DNA of 62,949 bases from contig CAZBUK010000013.1 in the NCBI GenBank assembly GCA_964495085.1, positions 1 to 62,949 on the forward strand. The letters are read 5' to 3'. The DNA is from CAZBUK01 sp964495085 (GTDB lineage Bacteria; Bacteroidota; Ignavibacteria; T3Sed10-11). Each line of letters starts with the position of its first letter. Position 1 is the stretch's first letter. A program made the translations under genes and the position numbers. The notes below the pieces were generated by a model. It saw nothing but the letters and a program-made list of their open reading frames with translations. It had not been told where the DNA came from and ran no database searches. This document shows, one piece after another, positions 24,459 through 34,051 of the stretch.

Positions 24459-25688
24459 CTACTCCCATCTAACTGCTTCTGCTGCCGGCACCTCCGCCGC
24501 TCTGCGCGCGGGATACAATGCAGCGAGCGAGGAGAGGATGAGAGCTGCTCCTCCAACCGTTATAAAGTCCATTGCCTGAATTTTAACGGGTAATGCGGGA
24601 ATGATATAAACCGTCGGATCCAGGGGAAACAGGTGATAAGTAATCTGAAGATAGCAGATCAGATAGCCGATTATACTTCCCATGACGGATCCCGCAAAGC
24701 CGACCATTGCCCCCTCAAGCAGGTATATTCTGACGATCTCCCTATCGGTAGCGCCGAGCGTTTTCAGCACGCCGATATCTCTCTTCTTTTCTATAACGGT
24801 CATCGTTAGGGATCCGAGAATATTAAACGTAGCAACCGCGATTATTAATGATAATAGTATATAGGCGGACCACCGTTCGATCTCCATAACAGCGTAGAGG
24901 TCGCTGTGGAGATCATACCAGGTATTCACGATATAATCACCGCCGAGTCGGCGATGCAGACTCGATTTGACCTGATTCGACTCGCGGAAGTTTCTGAGCC
25001 TGATCTCAATCCCGGTGATATTTTCGCCGATATTGAATAGACGTTGCGCGCTGCCGATTCCGATAAAAGCAAAATAAGAATCGTACTCCTGGTTCCTCGA
25101 TTCGTAGATACCAGACACGCGGTATCGCCGTAAAACCGGTTGTCCGAATCGGAGCATTGCCGCTTCCATGCCGGCCGGACTGATCAGCGTAACCGTATCG
25201 CCTACCATTGCGTTAATCCGGTCGGCGAGCCCGATACCGAGTACAATTCCCTCTCTTCCGTGCTGCGATTCAAGATTTATAGTTCCCAGGACGAGCGACT
25301 CGTCAAGTCCGGATATTTCCGGAATCAGGTCCGTCTGCAGTCCCCTGACGGTAATAATCCGATTGTAATTTCCCGAGATGATCATCGCCCTTCCGGAGAC
25401 GGCAGGAGAGAACACGGCGATTCTCTTTTCCGATCCGAGTACATCGACTATTTCCCCGGATTCTCCCAGATTCCCGCCGTCCACAGCTTCGATTCTGAGG
25501 TGCGGATCGAATGCGACCAGGATATCAGTCACAAGACTGTTAAACCCGTTGAACACGGAGAGCACGATGATCAGAGCAGCAACCCCGATCGTGATGCCTA
25601 CTACCGATATGAGGGTTATGATGCTGATAAAACGCGCTTTGCGTTTTGTCAGCAGATATCTTCGCGCGATCAATGATTCGTATTTCAT
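24459..25688 (-). CDS. FtsX-family ABC permease, LolC/LolE type (second of two)
   Basis: 409 residues with the LolC/E layout: one N-terminal membrane helix (ISIITLISVVGITIGVAALIIVLSVFNGF), a large periplasmic domain of about 220 residues, then three membrane helices with the FtsX motif KKRDIGVLKTLGATDREI. It begins one base after the upstream paralogue ends and is followed by lolD. With that paralogue it would form a heterodimeric LolCDE-type complex delivering lipoproteins to the outer membrane. LolA and LolB are not in the window. Confidence 0.88.
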   Translation of the reverse strand: MKYESLIARRYLLTKRKARFISIITLISVVGITIGVAALIIVLSVFNGFNSLVTDILVAFDPHLRIEAVDGGNLGESGEIVDVLGSEKRIAVFSPAVSGRAMIISGNYNRIITVRGLQTDLIPEISGLDESLVLGTINLESQHGREGIVLGIGLADRINAMVGDTVTLISPAGMEAAMLRFGQPVLRRYRVSGIYESRNQEYDSYFAFIGIGSAQRLFNIGENITGIEIRLRNFRESNQVKSSLHRRLGGDYIVNTWYDLHSDLYAVMEIERWSAYILLSLIIAVATFNILGSLTMTVIEKKRDIGVLKTLGATDREIVRIYLLEGAMVGFAGSVMGSIIGYLICYLQITYHLFPLDPTVYIIPALPVKIQAMDFITVGGAALILSSLAALYPARRAAEVPAAEAVRWE

Positions 25689-26909
25689 TTATGCAAACCT
25701 GATGGTGCGGATCGGATCCAACCTGCCCGCCAAACGGGACGGTATTAATGTGCACAGGAAGCTCATCAGCAACGCGATGACCGAGACGACGAGATAATGA
25801 GCAGGCTCGATCGCGATCGGTATAAAATTCATATAATATATGTCACCGGGGATTGAGATGATCTGGTAATGGTACTGGATGAACGAGAGCGTGAATCCGA
25901 GCACATTGCCGATTGCCGTTCCGATAATGCCGATTATCATACCGTCGTATACAAATATCCTCCCGATCTCCGAAGGCGCAGCGCCGAGCGCTTTCATAAC
26001 TCCTATCTGCCTTGTTTTCTCCATAACCAGCATGAGCATCGTCCCGATGATATTCACCGAGGCGACGAGGATAATTAAGCCGAGTATCAGCGGTATCGGC
26101 TTCTTCTGGAGTTCAATCCAGGTAAAGAGGTTTCTGTACATCTGGTACATCGTTCGCGGATAGTGAGGATATCCGAGGGTCAGGAATATTTTCTCTGAGA
26201 GCGATTCGATCATCGAGGGATCATTGACCATAACATCGTAGCCGGTGACAGCCTGCTCCATTCGCAGCATTCGCTGCGCGGATGAGAGATGAATAAATAC
26301 ATAAATATCGTCGTATTCCGACATACCCGTTTCATAAATTCCCGTGACGATGAACTGTGCCGCCCGGGCAAATCCGATCTCGGTACCCTCGGCCTGCTCA
26401 AGTGCGAACAAGGTCACAAGGTCCCCGATCGACGCCTGCATCCGCCGCGCTAGCTTAGAACCGACAATAATGCCCGGCCTGTTCGGTTCCTGCTCTCCGA
26501 GGTCCATTTCACCCTGCCGGATGAACCGACTGAGCGACGAAACGTCCAGAGCCGGATCGATACCTTTGATGAGAATGCCTTCTACCGATCGTCTGACTCG
26601 GATCATGCCTTCTCTTTGAATGAAGGGGGAGGCGCCGCTGATCCCGTCGATGTTTCGCAGGGTTTCAAAATTGTCATGATAGTTCCTGAGCTCCTGGTTC
26701 TGAAACGCCTGGATCTGAATATGGGAGGAAAATCCGACGAGCGTATCGCGAAGCTGTTGCTCGAATCCGGTGATGATAGCAAGCGCGATAATCAGGACCG
26801 TCGTTCCTATCGCGACTCCCGATATCGCTATGAGCGTAATAAACGAGACAAATCCCGAACGATGTCTGCTCGAAAGATACCGCCGGGCAACGAATGATTC
26901 GAAATTCAT
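25689..26909 (-). CDS. FtsX-family ABC permease, LolC/LolE type (first of two)
   Basis: 406 residues, clearly paralogous to the following permease. The N-terminus FESFVARRYLSSRHRSGFVSFITLIAIS resembles the LolC/LolE start, a periplasmic domain follows, and the C-terminal part has EKTRQIGVMKALGAAPSEIGRIF. Four membrane helices in the 1+3 pattern. Which of the two corresponds to LolC or LolE cannot be decided by eye. The NiCoT-like gene ends 7 bp upstream, so the permeases are probably transcribed with prfB. Confidence 0.88.
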   Translation of the reverse strand: MNFESFVARRYLSSRHRSGFVSFITLIAISGVAIGTTVLIIALAIITGFEQQLRDTLVGFSSHIQIQAFQNQELRNYHDNFETLRNIDGISGASPFIQREGMIRVRRSVEGILIKGIDPALDVSSLSRFIRQGEMDLGEQEPNRPGIIVGSKLARRMQASIGDLVTLFALEQAEGTEIGFARAAQFIVTGIYETGMSEYDDIYVFIHLSSAQRMLRMEQAVTGYDVMVNDPSMIESLSEKIFLTLGYPHYPRTMYQMYRNLFTWIELQKKPIPLILGLIILVASVNIIGTMLMLVMEKTRQIGVMKALGAAPSEIGRIFVYDGMIIGIIGTAIGNVLGFTLSFIQYHYQIISIPGDIYYMNFIPIAIEPAHYLVVSVIALLMSFLCTLIPSRLAGRLDPIRTIRFA

Positions 26910-26916
26910 ACCACCC

Positions 26917-27567
26917 TTAGTGCGAGTGCCCCATCAGCAAAATGACGAGTGCAGTAGTCGCGATGACTAATCCGGCAAAACTGTGTGAATACCGTTCGAA
27001 TGTTTTAACTCTGATAAACCTGACGCCGAGAGATGCAAAATGAACCAGGGTCATCATCATGACGATGGTGACGAGCGAAAAAATACCGGCTATGACTGCA
27101 ACTCCAGTCCAGCTCTCTCCGACCGCGAGGAACATGAGCGGTATCAGCGGCTCGCATGGACCGAGGAAGAACAACGCGAAAACCGTCCAGAGCGTTACGG
27201 TTTTCTTGGCGCTTAGCCGTTCGTCGATGTCGTGGCTATGACTGTGCGGTTTTCTCGCATGCTTCAATCCCCATACGGCATATCCGACGCCGAACCCGAT
27301 AAGCAACAGGATTGCGCTATGCCCTCTGAAATGCTCTATCCCCTCGATCATGGTAACGACACCCAATGCTATACCAACCGATCCCAAAATGAGCGATGAA
27401 CCGACATGTCCGAGCGCTCCGATGAAGGTAATAAGCATAAGCCGCTTCCATTTCCAGTTCCGGGCGCGTCCGATCATGACGAACGGCATCCAGTGATCCG
27501 GTGCAAGCGAATGGATGAAAGCTATGGAGAGTGTGGCTCCGATGAGTGCGATAAAAGAACTGCTCAT
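26917..27567 (-). CDS. NiCoT/UreH-like metal transporter
   Basis: 216 residues with about six membrane segments. TM1 carries HSLAPDHW, an H-x4-D-H motif typical of nickel/cobalt transporters (NiCoT, UreH, HupE relatives). A His-rich cytoplasmic loop (HARKPHSHSHDIDE) and the C-terminal MGHSH also point to a divalent metal. The second half has FFLGPCEPLIPLMF. Nickel or cobalt is the likely cargo by family, but direction (uptake or efflux) is unknown. Cobalt use would agree with the B12-dependent subunit at 19.9 kb, an inference. It begins 2 bp after prfB and precedes the lol-type permeases. Confidence 0.72.
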   Translation of the reverse strand: MSSSFIALIGATLSIAFIHSLAPDHWMPFVMIGRARNWKWKRLMLITFIGALGHVGSSLILGSVGIALGVVTMIEGIEHFRGHSAILLLIGFGVGYAVWGLKHARKPHSHSHDIDERLSAKKTVTLWTVFALFFLGPCEPLIPLMFLAVGESWTGVAVIAGIFSLVTIVMMMTLVHFASLGVRFIRVKTFERYSHSFAGLVIATTALVILLMGHSH

Positions 27568-27569
27568 GA

Positions 27570-28686
27570 TTACTCCGATTGAATTGTTGCGCGGGATCCG
27601 AACTCCAACAGATACGCCTTGATAAAATCATCGATCTCGCCGTCCATAACCCCCCGTGTGTCGCTCGTTTCGTGATCCGTTCTGTGATCCTTGACCATAT
27701 TATATGGATGAAATACGTACGATCTGATCTGGCTACCCCACTCTATCTTCTTTTTCGTCCCCTCCACCACCGCACGCCTTGCTTCCTCCTCTTCCCGGCG
27801 CTGCTGATACAGTCTGGCTTTCAGCATCTTCATTGCCCGTTCGCGATTCTGGAATTGCGAGCGCTCCTGCTGACAGGAAACAACAAACCCCGACGGGATA
27901 TGCCTGATTCGAACTGCCGTCTCAACTTTGTTCACGTTCTGCCCCCCTTTTCCACCGCTCCTGAACGTATCGAACTCGATGTCGGCTGGATTAATCTCGA
28001 TATCGACGTCGTCCTCCACTTCCGGGTACACGAAGACTGAGGCGAACGATGTGTGGCGGCGGGCATTCGAATCGAATGGAGATATTCTGACGAGCCGGTG
28101 TACTCCGTTTTCAGCTTTGAGGTACCCGTAGACGTATGCGCCGGTGATCTCGATGGTAGCGCTCTTAATGCCGGCGCCGTCTCCTTCAAGTACATCGAAC
28201 AACGTAGCTTCGAATCCTTTCCGTTCCGCCCATCTCAGATACATTCGCATGAGCATCTGAGCCCAATCCTGCGCTTCTGTCCCGCCGGCGCCCGAATGAA
28301 TTGCGAGGAGAGCGTTTCGCTGATCATCTTCCGCGCTGAGAATGCTCTTGAATTCAAGATCGCCGATCCCCCCCTCAAGGGAGTCTATCTCCCCTTCGAT
28401 CTCCGGTGTCAGAGAATCGTCGTTCGATTCCTCGGCCAGCTCTATCAGCGTCGAGGCATCTTCCTCCTGGCGTTTCAGCTCAGACCATGCGTCGACCCAT
28501 TCCTTTCTGACTGAGATTTCTCGCATGATCTTCTGAGCCTGAATATTATCGTCCCAAAAATCGGGAGCGGAGGTTTTCTCCTGGTACTCGGCAATCTCGT
28601 GCTCCTTGGTTTCTATGTCAAAGAAACCTCCGCAAATCCGTCAGTTTTTCATGCAGCGCCTTTATTCTGCTTTTGAGTTCTTGCAT
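27570..28686 (-). CDS. prfB: Peptide chain release factor 2 with programmed +1 frameshift
   Basis: 371 residues after frameshifting. Frame 1 starts at the ATG at 28686 (MQELKSRIKALHEKL) and stops at an in-frame TGA after 22 codons. Reading CTT TGA C (complement of 28617-28623) with a +1 shift skips one T at 28620 and continues DIETKEHEIAEYQEKTSAPDFWDD into the long frame. A GGAGG three bases before the slippery CTT matches the known internal Shine-Dalgarno of prfB. The stop-codon recognition tripeptide SPF is at about 202-204 and the hydrolytic GGQ at about 247-249. RF2 abundance thus controls its own frameshift. It is the first gene of the prfB-NiCoT-lol operon. Confidence 0.97.
28617..28631 (-). 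promoter_or_regulatory. prfB programmed frameshift site
   Basis: On the minus strand: GGAGG, three bases (TTT), CTT TGA C. The GGAGG pairs with 16S rRNA, the ribosome pauses at TGA and shifts from CTT to TTT. Spacing equals the canonical prfB element. Confidence 0.95.
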
Positions 28687-28777
28687 GTGTTCTCTCCCTC
28701 ATTAAAAATGTGTGTAAACAAGCCCTTCATTAATCCCGGGCATTTGATCCGCAGTTCCAGCATCGGTTTCCGGAATC

Positions 28778-29110
28778 TCAGATTTTTAACTCGGACTCCG
28801 GAATATCCATTTCCATCAACAGCAATGCGGTAGAGAAAGTTTTTCCCTGTGCATCGGTCATGAGCGATTTCGTACCCCCTCCACCGAGCGCCTCATGCAG
28901 CAGAAAATTCAATGCGCCCAGATTCGATAGTTCGTAACGCTCGACTCTCCCCTTTACCATGTCTCCGAAATATTCTTTCACCGCTTCGGCGGTAACATAC
29001 TTCTTGAGAATATCGAAATGTCGTTCATCACGGGCGATCAAGCCTATATTTACAGTGTCGCCTTTATCGCCGGAGCGGGCGTGCGCTATATCCGTCAGGC
29101 GTATCTTCAT
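28778..29110 (-). CDS. AtuA C-terminal domain protein
   Basis: 110 residues. MKIRLTDIAHARSGDKGDTVNIGLIARD matches the start of the C-terminal domain found fused in AtuA-like proteins and also encoded separately. Here it is separate, 7 bp downstream of the DUF1446 gene on the same strand, so the pair probably forms one complex. AtuA-type proteins occur in terpene and branched acyl-CoA degradation clusters, but the reaction is not known. No other terpene genes are nearby. Confidence 0.85.
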   Translation of the reverse strand: MKIRLTDIAHARSGDKGDTVNIGLIARDERHFDILKKYVTAEAVKEYFGDMVKGRVERYELSNLGALNFLLHEALGGGGTKSLMTDAQGKTFSTALLLMEMDIPESELKI

Positions 29111-29117
29111 AGTATCT

Positions 29118-30479
29118 TCATAAGTTGAGACTATATACCTCGGGTTTTACTGCCGTCTTCGGAATGAGAGCCGGCCAATAGGCTATGACCTCGTTCGGCT
29201 TCGGCCTTCCTCCCGCAAATCCGGTGACACCGGGTGGACCTGTCAATATGAGCGGCGCGATTTCCTTTCCGAATCTCTCCACGGAAACAAAATCATGCGA
29301 CCTTACCCCAACCCGGAAAACCACTTCGTTAATTTGATCCGGAATTTCTACGATATGACCGTGGCAGGAATTCAGACCCGCATACTCCGTTCTGATCTCT
29401 TCGAACGAGAGCCCGATTTTCTGCAGACGCTTGCGGAGTATGGAATCCGCTGCGACCGCTTTTTCATAGGCATCGGGACCTGCATACGTCAGCGTGCCGA
29501 TCGCGGTATAGCCGTCGGCATAAGACATCGATACCTTATAGAAATCGGTAAAGGGCTTTCCGCGAATGCCCGCAACCTTCACCCGGTTTTCTCCGTCCTC
29601 CGACAATTGTATTGTCGTGAAGTCCGCGATAACGTCGGGAGTGATATACGAACTCGGGTCTCCGATCTCGTACAGCAACTGTTCTTTAACCGTCTGCAGC
29701 GAAACCAATCCGCCTGTCCCCGAATGCTTTGTTATAACGAAGGTCCCGTCCGGATAGGCTTCGGTTATCGGGAAGCCGATATCATGCAGATCGGGTACGC
29801 TTTTCCAGTCGGCCGAAAAATTCCCGCCGGTCGCCTGGCCGCCGCATTCCATGATGTGGCCCGCGACCGTTCCCGCCGCAAGTTTATTCCAGTCGTGCGC
29901 ATGCCAGCCGAACTCGTATATCATAGGAGCCAGCGTCAATCCTGTATCGGTCGTCCTTCCGGTAATCACGATATCCGCGCCTAGCCTGAGAGCGTCGACG
30001 ATCGGAGCTGCGCCGAAGTAGACATTTGCGCTCGTAATACGTCCTGCGACGGCCGATAAATCCTCGTTCGATTCCATGTTCCGGAACTCGATCCCCTTCG
30101 TGCGCAGCTCGCCGAGCCGATCGGATATATCGTCGCCGACGACGACGCCTACTTTCAGTTCCCGCACACCCGCTTCCCTTGCCGTATTGATGATGGCCTC
30201 TGCACAGGAATGCGGATTTACTCCGCCGCCGTTTGTGATTATCCGGATCTTTTTCCCGACGCACTCGGGAAGTATTTCCGTCAGCAGCGGGATCAGATCT
30301 TTCGCATAACCGAGCGAGGGGTCGCGGCGTTTCTGCTTCTGCAGAATCGACATCGTCACTTCGGCGAGATAGTCCATAACGAGGTAATCGATCGGTCCCC
30401 GCATTACCTGATCGCGCGGTGCGGAGAGCAGGTCTCCCCAGAAACCCTGGCCGCTGGCAATTCGAATGGACTCTCTCAT
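29118..30479 (-). CDS. Acyclic terpene utilisation AtuA family protein (DUF1446)
   Basis: 453 residues. Conserved blocks include RIASGQGFWGDLLSAP, YLVMDYLAEVTMSIL, KIRIITNGGGVNPHSCAEAI, GADIVITGRTTDTGLTLAPMIYEFGW and GHIMECGGQATGGNFS. Family members are about 450-600 residues and usually carry the small AtuA-C domain, which here is the next gene. Function unknown. It lies between aspS (26 bp upstream) and the AtuA-C gene. Confidence 0.88.
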   Translation of the reverse strand: MRESIRIASGQGFWGDLLSAPRDQVMRGPIDYLVMDYLAEVTMSILQKQKRRDPSLGYAKDLIPLLTEILPECVGKKIRIITNGGGVNPHSCAEAIINTAREAGVRELKVGVVVGDDISDRLGELRTKGIEFRNMESNEDLSAVAGRITSANVYFGAAPIVDALRLGADIVITGRTTDTGLTLAPMIYEFGWHAHDWNKLAAGTVAGHIMECGGQATGGNFSADWKSVPDLHDIGFPITEAYPDGTFVITKHSGTGGLVSLQTVKEQLLYEIGDPSSYITPDVIADFTTIQLSEDGENRVKVAGIRGKPFTDFYKVSMSYADGYTAIGTLTYAGPDAYEKAVAADSILRKRLQKIGLSFEEIRTEYAGLNSCHGHIVEIPDQINEVVFRVGVRSHDFVSVERFGKEIAPLILTGPPGVTGFAGGRPKPNEVIAYWPALIPKTAVKPEVYSLNL

Positions 30480-30505
30480 TTTTTTTCTGCTCCGGGATTC
30501 GCGAT

Positions 30506-32284
30506 CTAAACAGAGCGTACGCGGATATGCAGTTCTCGTAACTGATCATCCGATATATCGGAAGGGCTTCCGTCCATGAGCGAAAGTCCGCTGCTGGTTT
30601 TCGGAAAAGCAATGACATCACGAATAGATTTTTGTCCGGTAAACAGCATCGCCATCCGGTCGAATCCGAAAGCGATACCTCCATGCGGAGGTGCGCCGTA
30701 ACGGAACGCATTCATGAGGAATCCGAATTTTTCCTCTGCCTCTCCGGTCGATATCCCGAGTTTTTCGAAAACGAGCTTCTGAAGATCAGAGTTGTGTATT
30801 CTAATGCTGCCGCCGGCTATTTCATTACCGTTCATGACGAGATCGTACGCGCGCGCCCGAACTCCCTCCTGCGACACCCTGAGCTTTTCCGTGTCCTCGG
30901 GATGGGGGGAAGTAAAAGGATGATGCATCGCATAGTAGCGTTTATCGTCCGCGTTCCACTCGAACAACGGAAACTGGGTGACCCAATGAAGATCGATCTT
31001 GTTCTTATCGATGAGATTCAACCGCCTGCCGAATTCCAGCCGGAGATCTCCAAGTACCGAATAGCAGTTTTTCCACGTATCGGCTATGACGAGGATCAGA
31101 TCTCCGGACTTTGCCCGGACGAGCGACGCGATGCCCCCGAGTTCATCTTGGGTTAGAAATTTCTGAACCGGACTTTCAAATCCTTCATCCAGCACTTTGA
31201 TATAGACCAGTCCTTTCGCCCCGAGAGATTTCGAAAGATCGACCAGGTTATCGAGCTGATTTCTCGTATATGCAGCCGCGCCGGGAATCGCGAAGCCCGC
31301 GACCGCTCCGCCCTGAGCGAGCGTGTCCGCGAATACCTTGAAGCCTGAGGTACTCACCGACTTCGATAAATCTGATAGCTCAAGTCCGAACCTGCGCTCC
31401 GGTTTGTCGCTGCCGTACCGTTCCATAGCTTCCGTATACGACAACCTGTCGAACGGCGTGATTATCTCTACCTGCAGAACTTCCTTGAGCAGACGCGCCA
31501 TCAATCCTTCGGCCATGGTAAAGATATCCTGTTCATCGACGAAGGACATTTCGACGTCGATCTGTGTAAATTCCGGCTGGCGGTCCGCACGGAGATCCTC
31601 GTCCCTGAAGCACTTGACGATTTGAAAATACCTGTCGACGCCAGCCACCATCAATAGCTGTTTGTACGTCTGAGGGGATTGCGGAAGCGCATAGAATCTT
31701 CCCCTGTGAATCCTGCTCGGGACGAGAAAATCACGCGCGCCTTCGGGAGTGCTCTTCATCAGTATCGGAGTTTCGATCTCCACGAACTGATGCTCGTCGA
31801 AATACCTCCTGGTAATCTGAGCCATTCTATGACGTACGAGAAGATTATGCAACATCGACGGCCTGCGCAGATCGAGATACCGGTAACGAAGACGTTGATC
31901 CTCGCTGACGTCGGACCGCTCTGCAATCTGGAACGGCGGAGTATCTGCGGGATTCAGCACCTCGAGCTGCTGAACCAGGATATCGATCTCGCCCGTCGGC
32001 AGATTGTGATTTTCCGTCCCCGCCGGACGGTTCTCCACTTTCCCCTTTACCGCTATGACGAACTCGCTCCGTAACGTCTGAGCCTGATCGTAGGTCTCTT
32101 TGTCGTGCTGAGGTGCAAATACCACCTGGGTTACGCCGTACCTGTCACGAAGATCGATAAAGATCACGCCTCCGAGATCGCGGCGTGTATCGACCCAGCC
32201 GTTCAGGACAACCGTCCGCCCTATATGCGATGCACGGAGCTCGCCGCATGTATGTGTTCTGTGCAGAAATACGTTTTTTTCCAC
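30506..32284 (-). CDS. aspS: Aspartyl-tRNA synthetase
   Basis: 592 residues, the bacterial AspRS length. The N-terminal OB anticodon-binding domain begins RTHTCGELRASHIGRTVVLNGWV; class II motif 2 is KCFRDEDLRADRQPEFTQID and motif 3 is HGGIAFGFDRMAMLFTG. The large GAD insertion domain between motifs 2 and 3 is present (about residues 290-420), as in bacterial-type enzymes. Translation starts at a GTG. It is followed 26 bp later by the AtuA-like gene on the same strand; no functional tie is obvious. Confidence 0.96.
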   Translation of the reverse strand: MEKNVFLHRTHTCGELRASHIGRTVVLNGWVDTRRDLGGVIFIDLRDRYGVTQVVFAPQHDKETYDQAQTLRSEFVIAVKGKVENRPAGTENHNLPTGEIDILVQQLEVLNPADTPPFQIAERSDVSEDQRLRYRYLDLRRPSMLHNLLVRHRMAQITRRYFDEHQFVEIETPILMKSTPEGARDFLVPSRIHRGRFYALPQSPQTYKQLLMVAGVDRYFQIVKCFRDEDLRADRQPEFTQIDVEMSFVDEQDIFTMAEGLMARLLKEVLQVEIITPFDRLSYTEAMERYGSDKPERRFGLELSDLSKSVSTSGFKVFADTLAQGGAVAGFAIPGAAAYTRNQLDNLVDLSKSLGAKGLVYIKVLDEGFESPVQKFLTQDELGGIASLVRAKSGDLILVIADTWKNCYSVLGDLRLEFGRRLNLIDKNKIDLHWVTQFPLFEWNADDKRYYAMHHPFTSPHPEDTEKLRVSQEGVRARAYDLVMNGNEIAGGSIRIHNSDLQKLVFEKLGISTGEAEEKFGFLMNAFRYGAPPHGGIAFGFDRMAMLFTGQKSIRDVIAFPKTSSGLSLMDGSPSDISDDQLRELHIRVRSV

Positions 32285-32491
32285 CGTATCTACTTCCGGT
32301 AACTGAAAGGAGTAAGATTGAGTTGTGAAAATCTTATAAGCTCTTAATATACAAAATGTTAAGAGAGGAATGCAAATCGGAGAGCGGGGACTCTTGATTC
32401 TCTTCGTCTGATCAGGCAGGCAGAGAATATTTTTAAAAGGTCACAATCTAATCGTCCAATGATCCCTGGAGACGGTAATATAGAAATGCAA

Positions 32492-33424
32492 TTACTCAGA
32501 AAAAGAATATCCGGTCAATATCGCCATAGATGACGTCACATGATGACTTCCGGTTTTGGAGTAAATTTCGGTAAGCCCTACGCCTCTACGCATCCAAATA
32601 CGTAAAAGATTCGGATCTGTACCCACTCTGACTGAATCGGTTGCGATGTCCGGATTGTAATACCGCAGCAAGGTCGATTTATTAATCGCCGACAGACCGG
32701 TCACGAGGGATCCTTCCCCTCCGGTCAATCGATGATTTTCATGTTCGATCAGGGTTATGACCTGATCCGAAGAAGTCGAATCGAAAAAAATACTGTCTGA
32801 CTGATCGTCGACGTAATATACCCGCCGCTCCCGAGCGCCATTCATAATTTCATGGATCGAATATGCAATGGATCCCTCCGAAGTATCGACGGAGACGATC
32901 TCCCAGGTTAACGTTCCCTCGATTTTTGTATATTGCCAGTATATTGCCGGTCCGCCGTTATAATAATTGTATTCGTATGTCCAGGTATTGCCGAGTGCGA
33001 GAGGAAAGTAATCTTCCGCAGAAAGTATCTCTATGTGAATCTCCGCGTCGTCCGAGATCGTTCGGTTGAAGGAGTAAGTACCGTATGCCGGATGCTCGAT
33101 ATTGAATGTATGTTCCCCCACTGTCAACGAATCGATGATCGCTTTCCCATACTCATCCGTTTGAATTATTATCTCCTTATCTACAACGACAATCGCGTTA
33201 TCGGCACAAATGGCGGTTGAGCCGGCACTGCCGGTAATATGTATCGGAATTTTATACACCCATTTCGTATCGTTGCGTGGATCTGTAATAATATGGTCAC
33301 ATCCGGAGTAGAAACAAAGCACTGCTGCAAGCAGTATCAAGAATCGATAACATTGATTGATAAATTCTTTAATACGATAATTTAAGTAGGGAATGATTCG
33401 GCGGAAAACGGGATTCGCTCTCAT
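32492..33424 (-). CDS. Hypothetical lipoprotein with carboxypeptidase-like/PEGA-like domain
   Basis: Up to 310 residues. The signal is FLILLAAVLCFYSGC, a lipobox with Cys at about residue 42; the true start is probably nearer to it, so this start is uncertain. The first mature part (IPIHITGSAGSTAICADNAIVVVDKEIIIQTDEYGKAIID, HTFNIEHPAYGTYSFNRTI) looks like a small beta-sandwich of PEGA or carboxypeptidase-regulatory type. The second starts YFPLALGNTWTYEYNYYNG, a pattern common in secreted FCB proteins. No enzymatic motif is visible. Confidence 0.7.
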   Translation of the reverse strand: MRANPVFRRIIPYLNYRIKEFINQCYRFLILLAAVLCFYSGCDHIITDPRNDTKWVYKIPIHITGSAGSTAICADNAIVVVDKEIIIQTDEYGKAIIDSLTVGEHTFNIEHPAYGTYSFNRTISDDAEIHIEILSAEDYFPLALGNTWTYEYNYYNGGPAIYWQYTKIEGTLTWEIVSVDTSEGSIAYSIHEIMNGARERRVYYVDDQSDSIFFDSTSSDQVITLIEHENHRLTGGEGSLVTGLSAINKSTLLRYYNPDIATDSVRVGTDPNLLRIWMRRGVGLTEIYSKTGSHHVTSSMAILTGYSFSE

Positions 33425-33520
33425 GACGACAGACTCGCGGGAAATTCACTCTATTACGGTATTTGCATACCGATGGAAGTTGTACTTCTCCAAGATACCG
33501 CATGCCGTCATAAGATGCAA

Positions 33521-33547
33521 TAAAAAGCCCCGGCATGGCGGGGCTAT
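33521..33547 (-). terminator. Intrinsic terminator of the thioredoxin gene
   Basis: The stem AGCCCCG/CGGGGCT with a GCATGG loop is followed on the minus strand by TTTTATTGC. It lies about 28 bp after the thioredoxin stop. Confidence 0.85.
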
Positions 33548-33574
33548 TGAGGATCATTCGATCTTTAATACCGA

Positions 33575-33904
33575 TTATGCCGTTACGACATGTTTTTCGA
33601 TCTTCTCAACCAGGTGCCGTTTGGGGACAGCGCCGATAATCTGATCGATAACCTGGCCTTCTTTAAAGATGAGCAATGTGGGGATGCTTCGAATTCCGTA
33701 TTTCATTGCAGTCTGCGGATTCGAATCGACGTCCAGCTTGGTCACTTTCAATCTCCCTTCATAGTCTTTTGCAAGCTCCGCCACTACCGGTGCGACCATC
33801 TTACATGGACCGCACCATTCGGCCCAGAAATCGACCAATACGGGATGCTCCGACTTCAGTACTTCATGCTCGAAGTTCGAATCTCTAACTTCTACCGGTT
33901 TCAT
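33575..33904 (-). CDS. trxA: Thioredoxin
   Basis: 109 residues, a classic single-domain thioredoxin. The redox site WCGPCK follows VLVDFWAEWCGPC, and the cis-Pro loop reads IRSIPTLLIFKEG. It reduces disulfides in the cytoplasm. It is followed by a strong terminator and lies downstream of dnaE with a gap of about 150 bp. Confidence 0.95.
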   Translation of the reverse strand: MKPVEVRDSNFEHEVLKSEHPVLVDFWAEWCGPCKMVAPVVAELAKDYEGRLKVTKLDVDSNPQTAMKYGIRSIPTLLIFKEGQVIDQIIGAVPKRHLVEKIEKHVVTA

Positions 33905-34051
33905 GTATGCTCCTTTTTGACTGATGTTGATTTGTTATATTTCAGCTATCCGTAATAACGAACCGGGCATTTGTCCGACTTCAGTCGGTACTCAATTCCG
34001 GGGGTTCGAAGAACGCGCTGTAATCGCATTACGCAGCGATATCCCGAGACA

